The translations under genes and the position numbers were made by a program. This document shows positions 1 through 6,625 of a stretch of 10,453 nucleotides of DNA, piece by piece. The stretch comes from Sediminibacterium sp. Lineage in GTDB: Bacteria; Bacteroidota; Bacteroidia; Chitinophagales; Chitinophagaceae. The notes below the pieces were generated by a model, which ran no database searches, was not told where the DNA came from, and saw nothing but the letters and a program-made list of their open reading frames with translations. The stretch's first letter is position 1. Each line of letters opens with the position of its first letter. The stretch covers positions 1 through 10,453 of the forward strand of contig JAOASV010000158.1 in assembly GCA_030158535.1 (NCBI GenBank). The letters are read 5' to 3'.

Positions 1-685
1 CTTCGCACAAATCTTTCTCGTTAGGGGCACCCATTAAATAAATGGTGTAGTTAGTTGGGATTGCATTGATAAGTTGGATCCAGTTTTGTGCGGGCATTTT
101 TTTTGTTTCCCACACAGATCCTGGCGACATGCATATATAAGGCCTGCCTTGCCATTTTTGCACCGCTGCAAAATTTGCTGCGGACGGATACAGTGCTGGC
201 TTTGCTACAGGCTCAGTTGTTAGGGATGCAAGCAGTGCATGGTTGCGCGAAGTTTCGTGCAGCGCGGCCACGTTTGGTGCAGCTGAACCTGAAACCATTT
301 TCGTGGCTGCTCCAAACAAATGCTTTATGGTTTCTGAAAACAAAAAACCAAGTGGATTTTTGTCAAATCCAATTGTTTTTGTAGCACCTGATAAAACCGT
401 GATAATGCCGGTGGCTAAATACCGCTGTATATTAATGACCACATCGTATTTGATGCGCCTAATGGTTTTTATGATTTCAAAAAGATGCTGGTATTTATTT
501 TTCTTTTTATCCCACACATGAACTTGATTGATGTATGGATGATCTATAAAAAGTTCGTTTGCACCTTGTCTTACCAAAATATCAATTTGAGAAGTTGGAT
601 ACGCCGCATGCAAGTTTTCAAGCATTGCTGTTGCGAGTACAACATCGCCTATAAAAGCAGTTTGAATAACAAGTATGCGCCTCAT
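1..685 (-). CDS. GT9 heptosyltransferase-like glycosyltransferase, partial (3' end off the left edge)
   Basis: This gene enters from the left edge; 228 N-terminal residues are present and no stop is reached. It looks like a glycosyltransferase family 9 (ADP-heptose:LPS heptosyltransferase, WaaF/RfaF-like) enzyme, which adds sugars to the lipopolysaccharide core on the cytoplasmic face of the inner membrane. Visible support is the N-terminal Rossmann strand MRRILVIQ followed by FIGDVVLATAML (residues 11-22), where Asp14 matches the family's conserved acidic residue, and the motif SPGSVWETKKMPAQNW (187-202), which opens the C-terminal nucleotide-sugar domain. Family members are usually about 330-350 residues, so roughly a third is missing. 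The ATG at 685 is the natural start, directly before the first beta strand; no Shine-Dalgarno is seen. It lies 37 bp downstream of tsaC on the same strand and is probably co-transcribed. The acceptor sugar cannot be assigned. Confidence 0.88.
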   Translation of the reverse strand, partial: MRRILVIQTAFIGDVVLATAMLENLHAAYPTSQIDILVRQGANELFIDHPYINQVHVWDKKKNKYQHLFEIIKTIRRIKYDVVINIQRYLATGIITVLSGATKTIGFDKNPLGFLFSETIKHLFGAATKMVSGSAAPNVAALHETSRNHALLASLTTEPVAKPALYPSAANFAAVQKWQGRPYICMSPGSVWETKKMPAQNWIQLINAIPTNYTIYLMGAPNEKDLCE

Positions 686-722
686 GGAGCAAAAATAACC
701 AAAAGGAAACAAAAGGAACCAA

Positions 723-1298
723 TTACGGCCTTAGAATTGTGAAACGCCCGTCTTTACTGCATTTCACCACCGCAGAAGGCGATGCAGGCGTAAAATCATC
801 TTGACGATAGTTGACCACATAATCCACCCCTTGTGTAACAGCAATATCAATATCTGAAAATACAGTTGGCGGCGGAAAGCCAGACAAATTAGCGGAGGTA
901 CTTACAATGGGTTTTCTAAAACGCTTGATTAAATGTTTGCAAAATTCATCGGCACAAATACGAATACCCACAGATCCATCTTCTGCCAATAAATTAGAAG
1001 CGAGACCAATGGCATCATCATAAATAATAGTGGTGGGTTTTGACACACCCACAATGTAATCAAACACTTCTATGTGTGGACTTGCCACGTATTGTAATAG
1101 TGAACGCTCGTCTGCAATAAGCACAATGAGCGCCTTACTATCGGGGCGTTTTTTTAAGTCAAATATTTTTGCAACCGCTGCCTCATTGGTAGCATCGCAG
1201 CCAATACCCCAAATGGTATCGGTGGGGTATAAAATAAGGCCGCCGCTTTCTAAAACGCGCAAGCAGGCTTCAATATCTGAATTAAATAATGGGGTCAC
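723..1298 (-). CDS. tsaC: Threonylcarbamoyl-AMP synthase (Sua5/YciO/YrdC family)
   Basis: The product makes threonylcarbamoyl-AMP from threonine, bicarbonate and ATP, the first step of t6A formation at position 37 of ANN-decoding tRNAs; it is a cytoplasmic enzyme. The 191 residues are the short TsaC/YrdC form without the C-terminal Sua5 domain. Motifs in order: YPTDTIWGIGCDATN (24-38), KKRPDSKAL (49-57), PTT (88-90), VGIRI (110-114), STSANLSG (133-140) and SPSAVV (173-178), all expected for the fold. One small deviation is Cys115 after VGIRI, where a proline is common. The start is GTG at 1298: an in-frame TAA lies 9 bases upstream and no ATG occurs before the first conserved motif. It is divergent from dapD and followed on the same strand by the glycosyltransferase gene. 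YciO-like paralogs share the fold, but the intact motifs favour TsaC. Confidence 0.93.
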   Translation of the reverse strand: MTPLFNSDIEACLRVLESGGLILYPTDTIWGIGCDATNEAAVAKIFDLKKRPDSKALIVLIADERSLLQYVASPHIEVFDYIVGVSKPTTIIYDDAIGLASNLLAEDGSVGIRICADEFCKHLIKRFRKPIVSTSANLSGFPPPTVFSDIDIAVTQGVDYVVNYRQDDFTPASPSAVVKCSKDGRFTILRP

Positions 1299-1362
1299 AG
1301 GGGCAAATTACAAATTGTTGTCGAGAATTAACCTAGATAATGGTAGTTAAAGATGTCTTGCT

Positions 1363-1370
1363 TATGTTTG
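1363..1370 (+). promoter_or_regulatory. Bacteroidota -7 promoter element for dapD
   Basis: TATGTTTG matches the Bacteroidota consensus TAnnTTTG exactly. Transcription would begin near 1377, giving a leader of only about 8 nt before the ATG at 1385. No clear TTG -33 element stands at the right distance. The site argues against the upstream in-frame ATGs at 1340 and 1364 as starts, since both would lie before the transcript. Confidence 0.5.
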
Positions 1371-1384
1371 CAAAAAAAATAAGC

Positions 1385-2197
1385 ATGTCATTACAAAATT
1401 TAATTCTTGAAGCCTGGTCAAATAGAGATTTATTAAAAGAAGCAACCTACAGTGATGCAGTAAGAGCAGTGATCGAAGATGTAGACAAAGGACGTATACG
1501 CGTAGCTTCTCCAGAGGGTGATAAGTGGGTAGTAAATGAGTGGGTTAAACAAGCCATCCTAATGTATTTTGGCATTCAACAAATGCAAACCTGGGAGCTC
1601 CCTCCTTTTGAGTTTTACGATAAAATGTTACTAAAAAGCAACTACAAAGAATTAGGCGTTAGAGCCGTTCCTCCAGCAGTGGCGCGTTATGGTGCATACA
1701 TTGCTAGCTCGGTGGTACTGATGCCAAGTTATGTAAACATTGGTGCGTATGTAGATGCGGGCACCATGGTTGATACATGGGCAACGGTTGGTAGTTGCGC
1801 GCAAATTGGTAAAGGCGTACACCTGAGTGGTGGCGTGGGTATTGGCGGTGTATTAGAACCACTACAAGCAAGCCCTGTTATTATCGAAGACGGTTGTTTT
1901 TTAGGTAGCAGAAGTATTGTGGTAGAAGGTGTTATTGTAGAAAAAGAAGCGGTATTAGGCGCCAATGTGGTGTTAACACAATCAACAAAAATTATTGACG
2001 TAAGCGGTTCTACACCGGTAGAATATACAGGACGTGTACCAGCAAGATCAGTAGTGATTCCGGGCACTACAACTAAAAAGTTTAATGCAGGTGAATACCA
2101 AGTAAACTGTGCTTTAATTATTGGTCAGCGTAAAGCAAGTACCGATTTAAAAACAAGTTTAAACGATGCACTTCGTGATTTTAATGTAAGTGTATAA
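1385..2197 (+). CDS. dapD: 2,3,4,5-tetrahydropyridine-2,6-dicarboxylate N-succinyltransferase
   Basis: DapD transfers a succinyl group from succinyl-CoA to tetrahydrodipicolinate in the succinylase branch of diaminopimelate/lysine synthesis, in the cytoplasm and usually as a trimer. The product is 270 residues, the usual size. A helical N-terminal domain (about 1-90) precedes a left-handed beta-helix of hexapeptide repeats (about 100-200) containing VDTWATVGSCAQIG and GGVGIGGVLEPLQ, then IIEDGCFLGSRS and a turn with QSTKIID; these are diagnostic DapD signatures. The reading frame is open from ATG 1340, which would add 15 residues, but ATG 1385 gives the family-like N-terminus MSLQNLILEAW and falls just after an exact -7 promoter element. 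It stands alone on its strand, divergent from tsaC and convergent with the LuxE-like gene; no other dap gene is in view. Confidence 0.95.
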   Translation: MSLQNLILEAWSNRDLLKEATYSDAVRAVIEDVDKGRIRVASPEGDKWVVNEWVKQAILMYFGIQQMQTWELPPFEFYDKMLLKSNYKELGVRAVPPAVARYGAYIASSVVLMPSYVNIGAYVDAGTMVDTWATVGSCAQIGKGVHLSGGVGIGGVLEPLQASPVIIEDGCFLGSRSIVVEGVIVEKEAVLGANVVLTQSTKIIDVSGSTPVEYTGRVPARSVVIPGTTTKKFNAGEYQVNCALIIGQRKASTDLKTSLNDALRDFNVSV

Positions 2198-2204
2198 AAT
2201 TGTT

Positions 2205-2226
2205 TTTGCTTTCGCGCAAATTTTTT
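2205..2226 (+). terminator. Possible weak intrinsic terminator after dapD
   Basis: A 5-bp stem, TTTGC (2205-2209) with GCAAA (2216-2220), closes a 6-nt loop and is followed by six T residues (2221-2226). It lies 8 bp past the dapD stop, and its T-run overlaps the stop codon of the convergent gene. The stem is short and half AT, so it would be weak. Confidence 0.35.
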
Positions 2227-3229
2227 AGATCACCATTAAGCTGCAACCGCGTAGGGCCGAATGATCCATTCGGCCAAAAACTTCAAAGCTGCCATCTTCG
2301 TAAACAGCGCCTACATCTTCTGTGGCGATAAAGGAACAGCTATGTATATTAGCGAGGTCAATTACTTGTAAACTGCCTCTACCACTGGTTTTTATGGTTA
2401 GCGGGTCTTCTTCTTCGCTTACAAGTACGCGCATCCATGGCGGGCATTTGTAAATGCCATTTCCAGTTGCGTATGCTTGAGATAATAATTCTGTCATGCC
2501 GTATTCGCCATGAATAGACGTCAGTTTAAATGCGTCCATTAATGCAGCATGCACTTCCTCTCTAGTTAACTCTTTTCGTCTACCCTTCATACCACCTGTT
2601 TCTAAAATAGTGGTATAAGAAAGTGGCATTGGAAATTTTTCTGCAAAATCTAATAAGGCAAACGTCACTCCTATTAAAAGTGTTTTTTTTCCTACTGCTT
2701 CATTGGCTTTTAAAGTTTGCGCTAAAGTTTCATGATCGTATAAATAAAATCCACTTTGCGCTTGTTCAGATGCTTTAATTAAATGTTCCACCATGTATAC
2801 AAGTGACGAATGTGGCCGCTCTAAATAAGCAGGCAACAATCCTATAATACACCAGTTATTTACTGGGCCGTAAACAGCTTCAAAAGCCGTTAAAAAACTT
2901 TGCTGATAGACCGCTTCGTCTTTGATATAATGTTTGCTTTGAACCGTTCCGGTAGTGCCACTACTTTCAAAAAAAAGGGCCGGCTCGTAGTTGCCGGTTT
3001 GCACGGTTTCAGATTTAAAAAAACCAATGGGCATGGCCGGTATAGATGTATAATGTTCCAGCACGGGCACGCCTGCCTCATTTTTAGGATGCTGGGCAGG
3101 CACAATTAAATCGCACCAACGGCGGTACACCGCATTTTCACTGTACTGATAAGCAAAGACGTCTAGCGCCGTTTGGTTAAACAAATGAGGCTCGGAAGAG
3201 AAAATATTGTTAACATCTATGGGCAACAC
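2225..3229 (-). CDS. LuxE-family acyl-protein synthetase / adenylate-forming enzyme
   Basis: The 334-residue product belongs to the ANL adenylating superfamily and is closest in layout to LuxE-like acyl-protein synthetases, which activate a carboxylic acid as acyl-AMP and can transfer the acyl group onward. Visible motifs are the phosphate loop FFESSGTTGT (86-95), ETGGMKGRRKELTREEV (210-226), the A5-like GEYGMTELLSQ (241-251), and the A7/A8-like TEDVGAVYEDGSFEVFGR (303-320) with its acidic residue and Arg320. It ends about 14 residues after Arg320, so the C-terminal lid with the usual catalytic lysine is absent or minimal. The start appears to be GTG at 3229 (a TTG follows directly); no in-frame ATG occurs before residue 66, inside the conserved region. 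It is a single gene, convergent with dapD. No luxC or luxD partner is present, so its substrate is unknown and bioluminescence is not implied. Confidence 0.82.
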   Translation of the reverse strand: MLPIDVNNIFSSEPHLFNQTALDVFAYQYSENAVYRRWCDLIVPAQHPKNEAGVPVLEHYTSIPAMPIGFFKSETVQTGNYEPALFFESSGTTGTVQSKHYIKDEAVYQQSFLTAFEAVYGPVNNWCIIGLLPAYLERPHSSLVYMVEHLIKASEQAQSGFYLYDHETLAQTLKANEAVGKKTLLIGVTFALLDFAEKFPMPLSYTTILETGGMKGRRKELTREEVHAALMDAFKLTSIHGEYGMTELLSQAYATGNGIYKCPPWMRVLVSEEEDPLTIKTSGRGSLQVIDLANIHSCSFIATEDVGAVYEDGSFEVFGRMDHSALRGCSLMVI

Positions 3230-3252
3230 AGCGATTGATTGGTTTGTTTTAC

Positions 3253-3260
3253 TAAATTTG
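3253..3260 (+). promoter_or_regulatory. Bacteroidota -7 promoter element for the five-gene operon
   Basis: TAAATTTG matches TAnnTTTG exactly and would start a transcript near 3267, about 11 nt before the lipoprotein ATG. A TTG at 3235-3237 lies 15 nt upstream, somewhat closer than is usual for a -33 element. The whole divergent intergenic region is only 48 bp. Confidence 0.5.
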
Positions 3261-3264
3261 AGTA

Positions 3265-3272
3265 GAAACCTA
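3265..3272 (-). promoter_or_regulatory. Possible -7 element for the LuxE-family gene
   Basis: On the minus strand this reads TAGGTTTC, one base off TAnnTTTG. It would give a leader of about 29 nt before the GTG at 3229. It nearly touches the oppositely directed -7 element at 3253-3260, so the two promoters would compete for RNA polymerase. Support is weak. Confidence 0.25.
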
Positions 3273-3277
3273 CACGA

Positions 3278-3721
3278 ATGAAGGCAAAATTATTGATATT
3301 AACGGCAATTATTGTAACCATATTTGCTTGCAATAAAGATACCTATACCACAAAACCCCAACTCACTTTTAAGTCGGTTAATGGAAAGGTTTTTTCGGGG
3401 GCTTCTGCCATCATTTTTTCATTGGAATTTACAGACGCCGAAGGCGATCTTTCAGATAGCATTTGGGTACAAAAAGTAACCAAAACAAAAGGCTGTAATA
3501 ATTTTAGTGACCGTGTAAAAATTCCTGCTTTTACAGCAACGCCTAATTTAAAAGGTGTGTTTGAAGTGGGTTACAATACTGGATTTATTCCGGGCAGCAT
3601 TTATACCGTTATTCCAAAATGCGGTAAAAGCGATACTTGTTATTTTAGATTTTGGGCTTCTGATAAAGCCAAAAATAAAAGTGACACTGTGGTATCTTCC
3701 GACATTATTATCGTGAATTAA
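3278..3721 (+). CDS. Small SPII lipoprotein, function unknown
   Basis: The 147-residue product starts with a lipoprotein signal peptide: Lys2/Lys4, a hydrophobic core (5-16) and a lipobox IFAC with the lipidated Cys18. Phe at -2 is slightly unusual. Residues after the cysteine (NKD) include a Lys-Asp, weakly reminiscent of Bacteroidota surface-export signals, so outer-membrane anchoring is likely but the facing side is uncertain. The mature part of about 130 residues looks all-beta, with FTDAEGDLSD (51-60), an acidic turn common in Bacteroidota Ig-like or cadherin-like lipoproteins, and ends in alternating hydrophobic strands. Cysteines at 73, 115 and 121 could allow one disulfide. It is the first gene of the run; the next start is 2 bp past its stop. 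I do not recognise a named family. Confidence 0.82.
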   Translation: MKAKLLILTAIIVTIFACNKDTYTTKPQLTFKSVNGKVFSGASAIIFSLEFTDAEGDLSDSIWVQKVTKTKGCNNFSDRVKIPAFTATPNLKGVFEVGYNTGFIPGSIYTVIPKCGKSDTCYFRFWASDKAKNKSDTVVSSDIIIVN

Positions 3722-3723
3722 AC

Positions 3724-4626
3724 GTGAAGCCCGGCCGCTTTACTTCTTTTTTCTTTGGCAATTATTTTTATGCCGTATGCATGGTAGCCCTTTGCCTGTG
3801 CAGCTTTGCGCAGTTAGGACACCATCACATCCCTTATTTATTTTTAGTACTTACTGGCGCAGTAACGGTGTATTATTACAATCATTCTTACCTCTTAGAA
3901 AGTTATGATAGCGCCCCTAACCAAAGAAATAATTGGGTGCGTGCACATGCCGGGCAAATTAAAAAAATACAGTGGTTGTTACTTGCTTTTATCATTGGAG
4001 GTGGTAGCTATCAACTCTATACATTACTACCAGGTATATCGCTACTAAAAGGCTACGATATTTTATACTGCTGCCTTATTGGCCTGGGCGCTTTTTTATA
4101 TTATTTCGATACCAAAAAATATCCTTGGCTCAACCTTAGGTCTTATGGCATTGTAAAACCATTGGTTATTGGATCGATTTGGGCTGGTGTTGGTGTATAT
4201 GCCCCTTACCTTTTTTTAAAACTAACCAATCAGGCCTATAAGGGCATGGCGTATATGCCTATTTTGTTTATCTCCAACGCCCTTTACATAAGCATATTGG
4301 CGGTATTATTTGACATCAAAGATTTTGAATCGGATGCCAACAAACAAATGAAAACCTTGGTGGTACGCATGGGACTTACTAAAACCATCAATTGGATTGT
4401 TTTACCCATGAGTGCGTTCATCTTAATGGCAACCCTACGCTATGGCTATTTGCACGGGTTTACAGGATACCAAATTTTGTTAAACACAATCCCACTTATT
4501 TTGTTGATAAGTGTAAGCTACCAAATGCACCAACGTAAAAGCATTCTCTATTATCTTGCAATCATTGACGGACTCATTGTAGTGAAAGCCGCCTGCGGCA
4601 TCATCGCTACCCTTTTATTTTCTTGA
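3724..4626 (+). CDS. UbiA-like polytopic membrane protein (prenyltransferase fold), atypical first motif
   Basis: The 300-residue protein has about eight or nine hydrophobic segments (roughly 14-30, 36-52, 82-101, 110-127, 143-160, 176-195, 222-239, 249-266, 275-298), matching the UbiA superfamily of intramembrane aromatic prenyltransferases. The second Asp-rich motif is intact: DIKDFESD (Asp197, Asp200, Asp204), followed by MKTLVVRMG, the usual post-motif loop. The first motif, normally NDxxDxxxD, reads NHSYLLESYD from Asn53, so the expected acidic residues are largely missing. In active family members both motifs bind Mg-diphosphate. The protein may therefore use another substrate, or be a divergent subfamily; this is inference. 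The ATG is 2 bp after the lipoprotein stop and the TGA lies 23 bp before the M42 ATG, consistent with one transcript. No other quinone, heme or carotenoid gene is present to suggest a pathway. Confidence 0.72.
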   Translation: MKPGRFTSFFFGNYFYAVCMVALCLCSFAQLGHHHIPYLFLVLTGAVTVYYYNHSYLLESYDSAPNQRNNWVRAHAGQIKKIQWLLLAFIIGGGSYQLYTLLPGISLLKGYDILYCCLIGLGAFLYYFDTKKYPWLNLRSYGIVKPLVIGSIWAGVGVYAPYLFLKLTNQAYKGMAYMPILFISNALYISILAVLFDIKDFESDANKQMKTLVVRMGLTKTINWIVLPMSAFILMATLRYGYLHGFTGYQILLNTIPLILLISVSYQMHQRKSILYYLAIIDGLIVVKAACGIIATLLFS

Positions 4627-4649
4627 CAAAAAAGTACAATTCATATATT

Positions 4650-5777
4650 ATGGCAACTAAAAAATCAAGCGCAAAAACAACAAAGAAAAAAGATTCGGTG
4701 GTTACAGCTGCATCGATGGCGTTTTTAAAAAATTATATCAATACCCCATCGCCGGTTGGTTTTGAAACGGGTGGACAAAAAGTATGGCTCGAGTACATTA
4801 AAAAATATACCGACGAAATTTTTACCGATCCTTACGGAACTGCAGTAGGTGTTATTAATCCGGGTGCTCCTTTTAAAGTAGTGATTGAAGCACATGCCGA
4901 TGAAATCAGTTGGTTTGTAAATTATATCAACGACCAGGGGCTTATTTATTTAAAAAGAAATGGTGGCGTAGACCATCAAATTGCACCCGCTAAAAGAGTT
5001 TGGATTCATGGAAAAAAAGGACCCGTTAAAGCCGTTTTTGGATGGCCTGCTATTCATACCCGTTTAGGTAATCCTGACACCAAAGAGCCACAACCTAAAG
5101 TAGATAACCTAAGTTTAGACTGCGGTGCTAGAACAAAAAAAGAAGTAGAAGATTTAGGCATTCATATAGGATCTGTAGTTACTTACGAAGAAGGCTTTGA
5201 TGAACTAGCAAATGGCTATTATATTGGACGTGCTTTTGATAACCGTATTGGAGGTTTTATGATTGCCGAAGTAGCTCGTTTATTAAAAGAGAACAAGAAA
5301 AAACTTCCTTTCTCTTTGTATGTTGTTAACGCCGTACAAGAAGAAATTGGACTACGTGGCGCCGAAATGATTGCACGCCGTATCAAACCAGATATCGCCA
5401 TCATTACAGATGTAACGCACGATACCAGCACCCCAATGATTAGTAAAATTGTGGAAGGCGATATTCAGTGCGGCAAAGGACCTTCACTTGCTTATGCGCC
5501 GGCTATTCACAATAAATTATTAGCCGTTGTTGAAGAGGTGGCCAAAAAAAATAAAATTCCAGTGCAGTTTAGAACCCTAAGCAGAAGCACCGGCACCGAT
5601 ACCGATAGTTTTGCCTATGCCAATGATGGATGCCCTTCGGTACTGATTTCTATGCCATTAAGATACATGCACACCACCGTAGAAATGATACACCACGATG
5701 ATATTGAAGAAACCATCAAACTGATGTACCATACATTATTAACGCTTACGCCTAAAACAAACCTTAGCTATTTATAA
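4650..5777 (+). CDS. M42 family metallopeptidase (glutamyl aminopeptidase/FrvX-like)
   Basis: This is a cytoplasmic di-metal aminopeptidase of the M42 family (some members were once mislabelled endoglucanase), typically forming dodecameric tetrahedra that trim peptides from the N-terminus. In the 375-residue form the full active-site set is visible: EAHADEISWF with His82 and Asp84, AFDNRIGG with bridging Asp197, VQEEIGLRG with the catalytic base Glu231 and ligand Glu232, TDVTHD with Asp254, and RYMHTT with His341. GTDTDS (315-320) is also typical. The N-terminus has an unusual Lys/Ser/Thr-rich tail (2-15) before the fold begins. The frame is open back to a TTG at 4623 inside the upstream gene, but ATG 4650 is the better start because it avoids the overlap and gives MATKKSS. 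Side-chain specificity cannot be read from sequence. It lies 15 bp before the amidotransferase-like gene. Confidence 0.93.
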   Translation: MATKKSSAKTTKKKDSVVTAASMAFLKNYINTPSPVGFETGGQKVWLEYIKKYTDEIFTDPYGTAVGVINPGAPFKVVIEAHADEISWFVNYINDQGLIYLKRNGGVDHQIAPAKRVWIHGKKGPVKAVFGWPAIHTRLGNPDTKEPQPKVDNLSLDCGARTKKEVEDLGIHIGSVVTYEEGFDELANGYYIGRAFDNRIGGFMIAEVARLLKENKKKLPFSLYVVNAVQEEIGLRGAEMIARRIKPDIAIITDVTHDTSTPMISKIVEGDIQCGKGPSLAYAPAIHNKLLAVVEEVAKKNKIPVQFRTLSRSTGTDTDSFAYANDGCPSVLISMPLRYMHTTVEMIHHDDIEETIKLMYHTLLTLTPKTNLSYL

Positions 5778-5792
5778 CGCGTAAACAAACCC

Positions 5793-6614
5793 ATGAATCA
5801 AAGCATTAGTGTAGCAGTATTAGATTTATATGATGGCGACCCTAACGAAGGGATGCGCTGCATTGAAGCGCTTGTAAAAGAATGGGCAACGCATCATAAC
5901 CTTGCACTCAGTTACAAGGTATTTGATGTAAGACAGGCATTAGAAACACCAGATACTAGTTTTGATATTTATATTTCAAGTGGAGGACCCGGTTCTCCAC
6001 TTGACTCTAATGATACCAAATGGGAGAACGCATATTTTGACTGGTTAGAAAGTATTGAAATTTGGAACAGCGAAAGCAGCAAACCCAAACACGTATTTTT
6101 TATTTGCCATAGTTTTCAACTTGCTTGCAAATATTATCATGTAGGCACGGTTTGCAAAAGAAAGTCAACTGCCTTTGGTGTATTTCCGGTACATCCAACA
6201 GCAGCAGGTGTTGCAGACCCTATCTTTACCGGATTACACAATCCATTTTACGGAGTTGATAGTAGAGATTTTCAGGTAATTGAACCAAACGATGATCTTA
6301 AAGAAGCGATGGGCGCTTCCATACTTGCTATTGAAAAAGATAGGCCCCATGTTCCTTACGAAAGAGCCATTATGGCCATGCGCTTTAGTCCCTATTTTGT
6401 AGGCACACAGTTTCATGCAGAAGTTGACGCAGCAGGTATGCATTTGTATTTAATACAAGAAGATAAAAAAAATATTGTCATAGAAAATCATGGCGCAGAA
6501 AAGTGGCAGTCGATGGTAGATCAGGTATTGGATCCAGAAAAAATTATGCTTACCTACCAAACTATATTGCCTAATTTTTTAAACCAGGCAATCCTTGATG
6601 CGGCTGCTCATTAA
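5793..6614 (+). CDS. Class I glutamine amidotransferase-like protein (GMP synthase GATase-like)
   Basis: The 273-residue product has the class I glutamine amidotransferase fold, which hydrolyses glutamine to supply ammonia to a partner synthetase. Seen in order: a first strand SVAVLDLYDGDPNEGMRCIEAL (6-27), the oxyanion strand ISSGGPGSP (61-69), a nucleophile elbow FICHSFQLAC with candidate Cys105, and GTQFHAEVD with His208 and Glu210. The catalytic Cys-His-Glu set is therefore present. However, the elbow normally reads GxCxGxQ, and both glycines are replaced (Phe103 and Ser107), a departure that may mark a subfamily or altered activity. A C-terminal helical extension follows residue 215. There is no synthetase domain fused; the ATP-grasp-like gene 11 bp downstream is the obvious candidate partner (inference). 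It is not guaA itself, which is about twice as long. Confidence 0.85.
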   Translation: MNQSISVAVLDLYDGDPNEGMRCIEALVKEWATHHNLALSYKVFDVRQALETPDTSFDIYISSGGPGSPLDSNDTKWENAYFDWLESIEIWNSESSKPKHVFFICHSFQLACKYYHVGTVCKRKSTAFGVFPVHPTAAGVADPIFTGLHNPFYGVDSRDFQVIEPNDDLKEAMGASILAIEKDRPHVPYERAIMAMRFSPYFVGTQFHAEVDAAGMHLYLIQEDKKNIVIENHGAEKWQSMVDQVLDPEKIMLTYQTILPNFLNQAILDAAAH

Positions 6615-6625
6615 ATTCTAACGTC

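Noticed and set aside
88..742. Three overlapping plus-strand frames of 85-98 codons at the left end
   Set aside because: They lie antisense to the clear GT9 reading frame, overlap one another and have no family-like motif.
1340..1384. Upstream extension of dapD from ATG 1340 or 1364
   Set aside because: Both starts lie at or before the -7 element, and the extra residues do not resemble DapD N-termini.
1729..2067. 112-codon minus-strand frame inside dapD
   Set aside because: It is a Thr/Pro/Ser-rich shadow of the hexapeptide repeats on the opposite strand.
4623..4645. TTGACA followed by an AT-rich stretch, like a sigma-70 promoter before the M42 gene, and an alternative TTG start
   Set aside because: The spacer is about 14 nt and the host appears to use TAnnTTTG elements. 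The TTG start would overlap the upstream gene and adds a non-family N-terminus.
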